NCBI GenBank assembly: GCA_946631935.1 | Contig: CAMPAP010000093.1 | Location: 1 to 6,309 of the forward strand | Length of the DNA stretch: 6,309 nucleotides | Reading direction: 5' to 3' | Origin: an uncultured Lachnospiraceae bacterium | Lineage (GTDB): Bacteria > Bacillota > Clostridia > Lachnospirales > Lachnospiraceae | Shown: positions 4,804 to 6,309 of the stretch, piece after piece | How the letters are laid out: each line of letters begins with the position of its first letter | Numbering within the stretch: the first letter of the stretch is position 1 | Position numbers and translations under genes: made by a program | Notes under the pieces: generated by a model | Databases searched by the model: none | The model's input: the letters and a program-made list of their open reading frames with translations, nothing else | What the model was told of the DNA's origin: nothing

Positions 4804-4809
4804 TATAAT
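4804..4809 (+). promoter_or_regulatory. Possible -10 box of the C11 lipoprotein gene
   Basis: A perfect TATAAT lies 75 bases before the TTG start. The best upstream partner is TTGTGG at 4778-4783, but the 20-base spacing is long, so the promoter would be weak or activator dependent. TATACT at 4842-4847 is another -10 candidate with no good -35. The leader between (about 4816-4884) shows no clear structure. Confidence 0.35.
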
Positions 4810-4884
4810 CTAAAGCAGTAACACAGGTACATCAAAACGTTTATACTTTTGAAATATATCTTTAGAGATCCGAGGATAAAAGAT

Positions 4885-6309
4885 TTGAAAAAAAATTTAT
4901 TTAAGATCATACCTCTCATGCTGTCGGGATGCCTGGTCCTATCGGGATGTAACGCGGCATTTTTCGGCATACCGGGACTCTTTTATGAATTCGGAGAGAC
5001 TATCTCGGAAATGGATCCGGATACCGACTATAACTGGGAGGATTCGGAAATATGGTCATGGCCCGACACCGGCGAATATAACCAGGAATACTGGGACGAA
5101 GACTATGTTTATGAATTACCCGAAGGTGCCGTGCCGGGTTCTGTTACGGTATTCATATACATGAACGGATCAAATCTAGAGACCGAAGCAGGATGCGCTA
5201 CTACCGACCTTAAGGAGATACTGAGTGCCGGATACAGCGAGGATGTAAACGTAGTCATCCAGACCATGGGGACAAAATACTGGTCAAAATCGCTTGGCAT
5301 CGCTTCCGACAGATCCCAGACATATGTTGTGGGAAAAGACGGACTCGAGCTTGTAAGGGACGATCTTGGCCAGCTGGACTGCACCGATGAAGAAACTCTT
5401 CGTGAATTCATAGAGTTCGGAACTAAAAACTATCCCGCAGAGCGCAACATTCTTCTTTTCTGGGATCATGGCGGCGGCCCTGCTTACGGCTTCGGCTGGG
5501 ATGAATTTCAGGACGAATACGAAAACCTGTCAATCAATGAAATGGTTGGAGCCATAAAGCAAAACAAAATGCATTTTGACTTTATCGGAATGGACTGTTG
5601 CATGATGTCATGTCTTGAGGTTGCGTATTCTCTGAGAGACTGCTGCGATTATGCCGTTTTATCCGAGGATTATGAATCGGAACTTGGCTGGTATTACACG
5701 AACTGGTTCTCAGCACTCTACGATGATCCTGAGATCTCCACCCCTTCCCTTGGCAAGATCATCATAGATGACATGGTGGGGAAAAACGAAGAAGATTCCA
5801 TCAAAGGTGACAGAGCCATCCTTGCCCTGATAGACGAAAGCAAAACGGAAAAGCTCTGGAATGCATGGGTGGATTTTGCATATGAGAACGAAGAAAAACT
5901 CCTTGCAACCAATTACAGCCAGGAAATGGAAGGCACCGGAAAAGGAAAGGGTCTTGTAAAACGCTATAAATCCGCGCTGCTTGAATATCTCCTTGAAGAG
6001 ACGGAGGATCTATACGATGATTATTATCTGTCGGAATATTGTGTTACGGACCTCATAGGGCTTGCATCCATCATTGATTCCGATCTTTCAGACGAACTGA
6101 TAAGTGCTGCAAAGGATGCGATCCTTTATGTATGTGCAACATCCGACGACTTCAGCCTGACGGGAATGAGCGTAACCCTTCCCTACGGGGATCTTCTCCT
6201 ATACACCGACCTTAAGCGCATTCTTGAAAATTGTGCTTTTGACTCTGAGTATATCGAATGGCTTCATGCATTCTGCTCATTTGAAGGCAGTGAAAGATTC
6301 AACTGGGAT
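4885..6309 (+). CDS. Clostripain-family (C11) cysteine peptidase lipoprotein, 3' end missing
   Basis: The frame is open from TTG at 4885 to the window edge (475 codons, no stop). The TTG start gives MKKNLFKIIPLMLSGC..., a lipoprotein signal with lipobox LSGC at 19-22, and has GAGG nine bases ahead. The first ATG (4918) would lack the charged start. Residues about 39-82 are a linker very rich in Asp, Glu, Tyr and Trp. From about 85 the peptidase C11 fold begins (SVTVFIYMNGSNLE). LLFWDHGGG at 190-198 supplies the catalytic H195, and FIGMDCCMMSCLEVAYSL at 233-250 supplies the nucleophile, C239 by alignment with the usual D-A-C. SEDYESELGW follows at 260-269. The spacing of 44 residues fits the family. 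C11 enzymes are calcium-dependent, often self-processing, with Arg or Lys preference, but specificity cannot be read here. The protein would be tethered outside the membrane. It is divergent from the operon. Confidence 0.88.
   Translation, partial: MKKNLFKIIPLMLSGCLVLSGCNAAFFGIPGLFYEFGETISEMDPDTDYNWEDSEIWSWPDTGEYNQEYWDEDYVYELPEGAVPGSVTVFIYMNGSNLETEAGCATTDLKEILSAGYSEDVNVVIQTMGTKYWSKSLGIASDRSQTYVVGKDGLELVRDDLGQLDCTDEETLREFIEFGTKNYPAERNILLFWDHGGGPAYGFGWDEFQDEYENLSINEMVGAIKQNKMHFDFIGMDCCMMSCLEVAYSLRDCCDYAVLSEDYESELGWYYTNWFSALYDDPEISTPSLGKIIIDDMVGKNEEDSIKGDRAILALIDESKTEKLWNAWVDFAYENEEKLLATNYSQEMEGTGKGKGLVKRYKSALLEYLLEETEDLYDDYYLSEYCVTDLIGLASIIDSDLSDELISAAKDAILYVCATSDDFSLTGMSVTLPYGDLLLYTDLKRILENCAFDSEYIEWLHAFCSFEGSERFNWD

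Noticed and set aside
5109..5469. Minus-strand open frames of 100 and 61 codons
   Set aside because: They are antisense to the C11 peptidase domain, whose catalytic motifs fix the plus-strand frame.

Overview
The window looks like a chromosomal stretch from a low-to-mid GC Gram-positive gut or rumen Clostridia, most likely a Lachnospiraceae-type organism. The grounds are strong AGGAGG-type ribosome binding sites, a tRNA without an encoded CCA, a cytoplasmic GH94 disaccharide phosphorylase and a clostripain-family (C11) lipoprotein. No taxon marker is present, so this is inference.

Left part (1-551), all on the minus strand. The first 69 bases are the N-terminus of a HicA-like mRNA interferase toxin running off the edge, with its own promoter, an 11-bp palindrome in the promoter and a strong ribosome binding site. 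Just upstream of it (137-237) a promoter-like pair is followed about 65 nt later by a near-perfect intrinsic terminator, which suggests a short independent transcript or a terminated leader. Positions 265-413 hold two imperfect 39-bp direct repeats. Between and within them is a set of nested inverted repeats that can fold into a cloverleaf-like structure, closed by a 7-bp stem identical to the acceptor stem of the neighbouring tRNA. Then come a strong terminator (419-461), tRNA-Leu(CAG) (468-551) and its near-consensus promoter (565-593).

Middle (686-4615), minus strand. Three tightly spaced genes, 21 bp apart at each junction, look like one operon read from right to left: a TetR/AcrR-family regulator, a complete 809-residue GH94 phosphorylase of the cellobiose phosphorylase type, and a 289-residue secreted, C-terminally membrane-anchored protein of unknown function. 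The regulator probably controls its own operon through a 17-bp palindrome over the -35 region. The enzyme would split an imported beta-glucoside such as cellobiose with phosphate inside the cell. No strong terminator lies between this operon and the tRNA.

Right part (4616-6309). A 269-bp divergent intergenic region is rich in palindromes and separates the operon from a plus-strand gene. That gene encodes a lipoprotein with a clostripain-like cysteine peptidase domain, cut off by the window end after 475 codons and not listed as a closed ORF because it has no stop here.

The most unusual structure in the window is the tRNA-mimicking repeat block at 265-413. The terminated transcript in front of hicA comes second. 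The protein genes are recognisable families, apart from the anchored surface protein.
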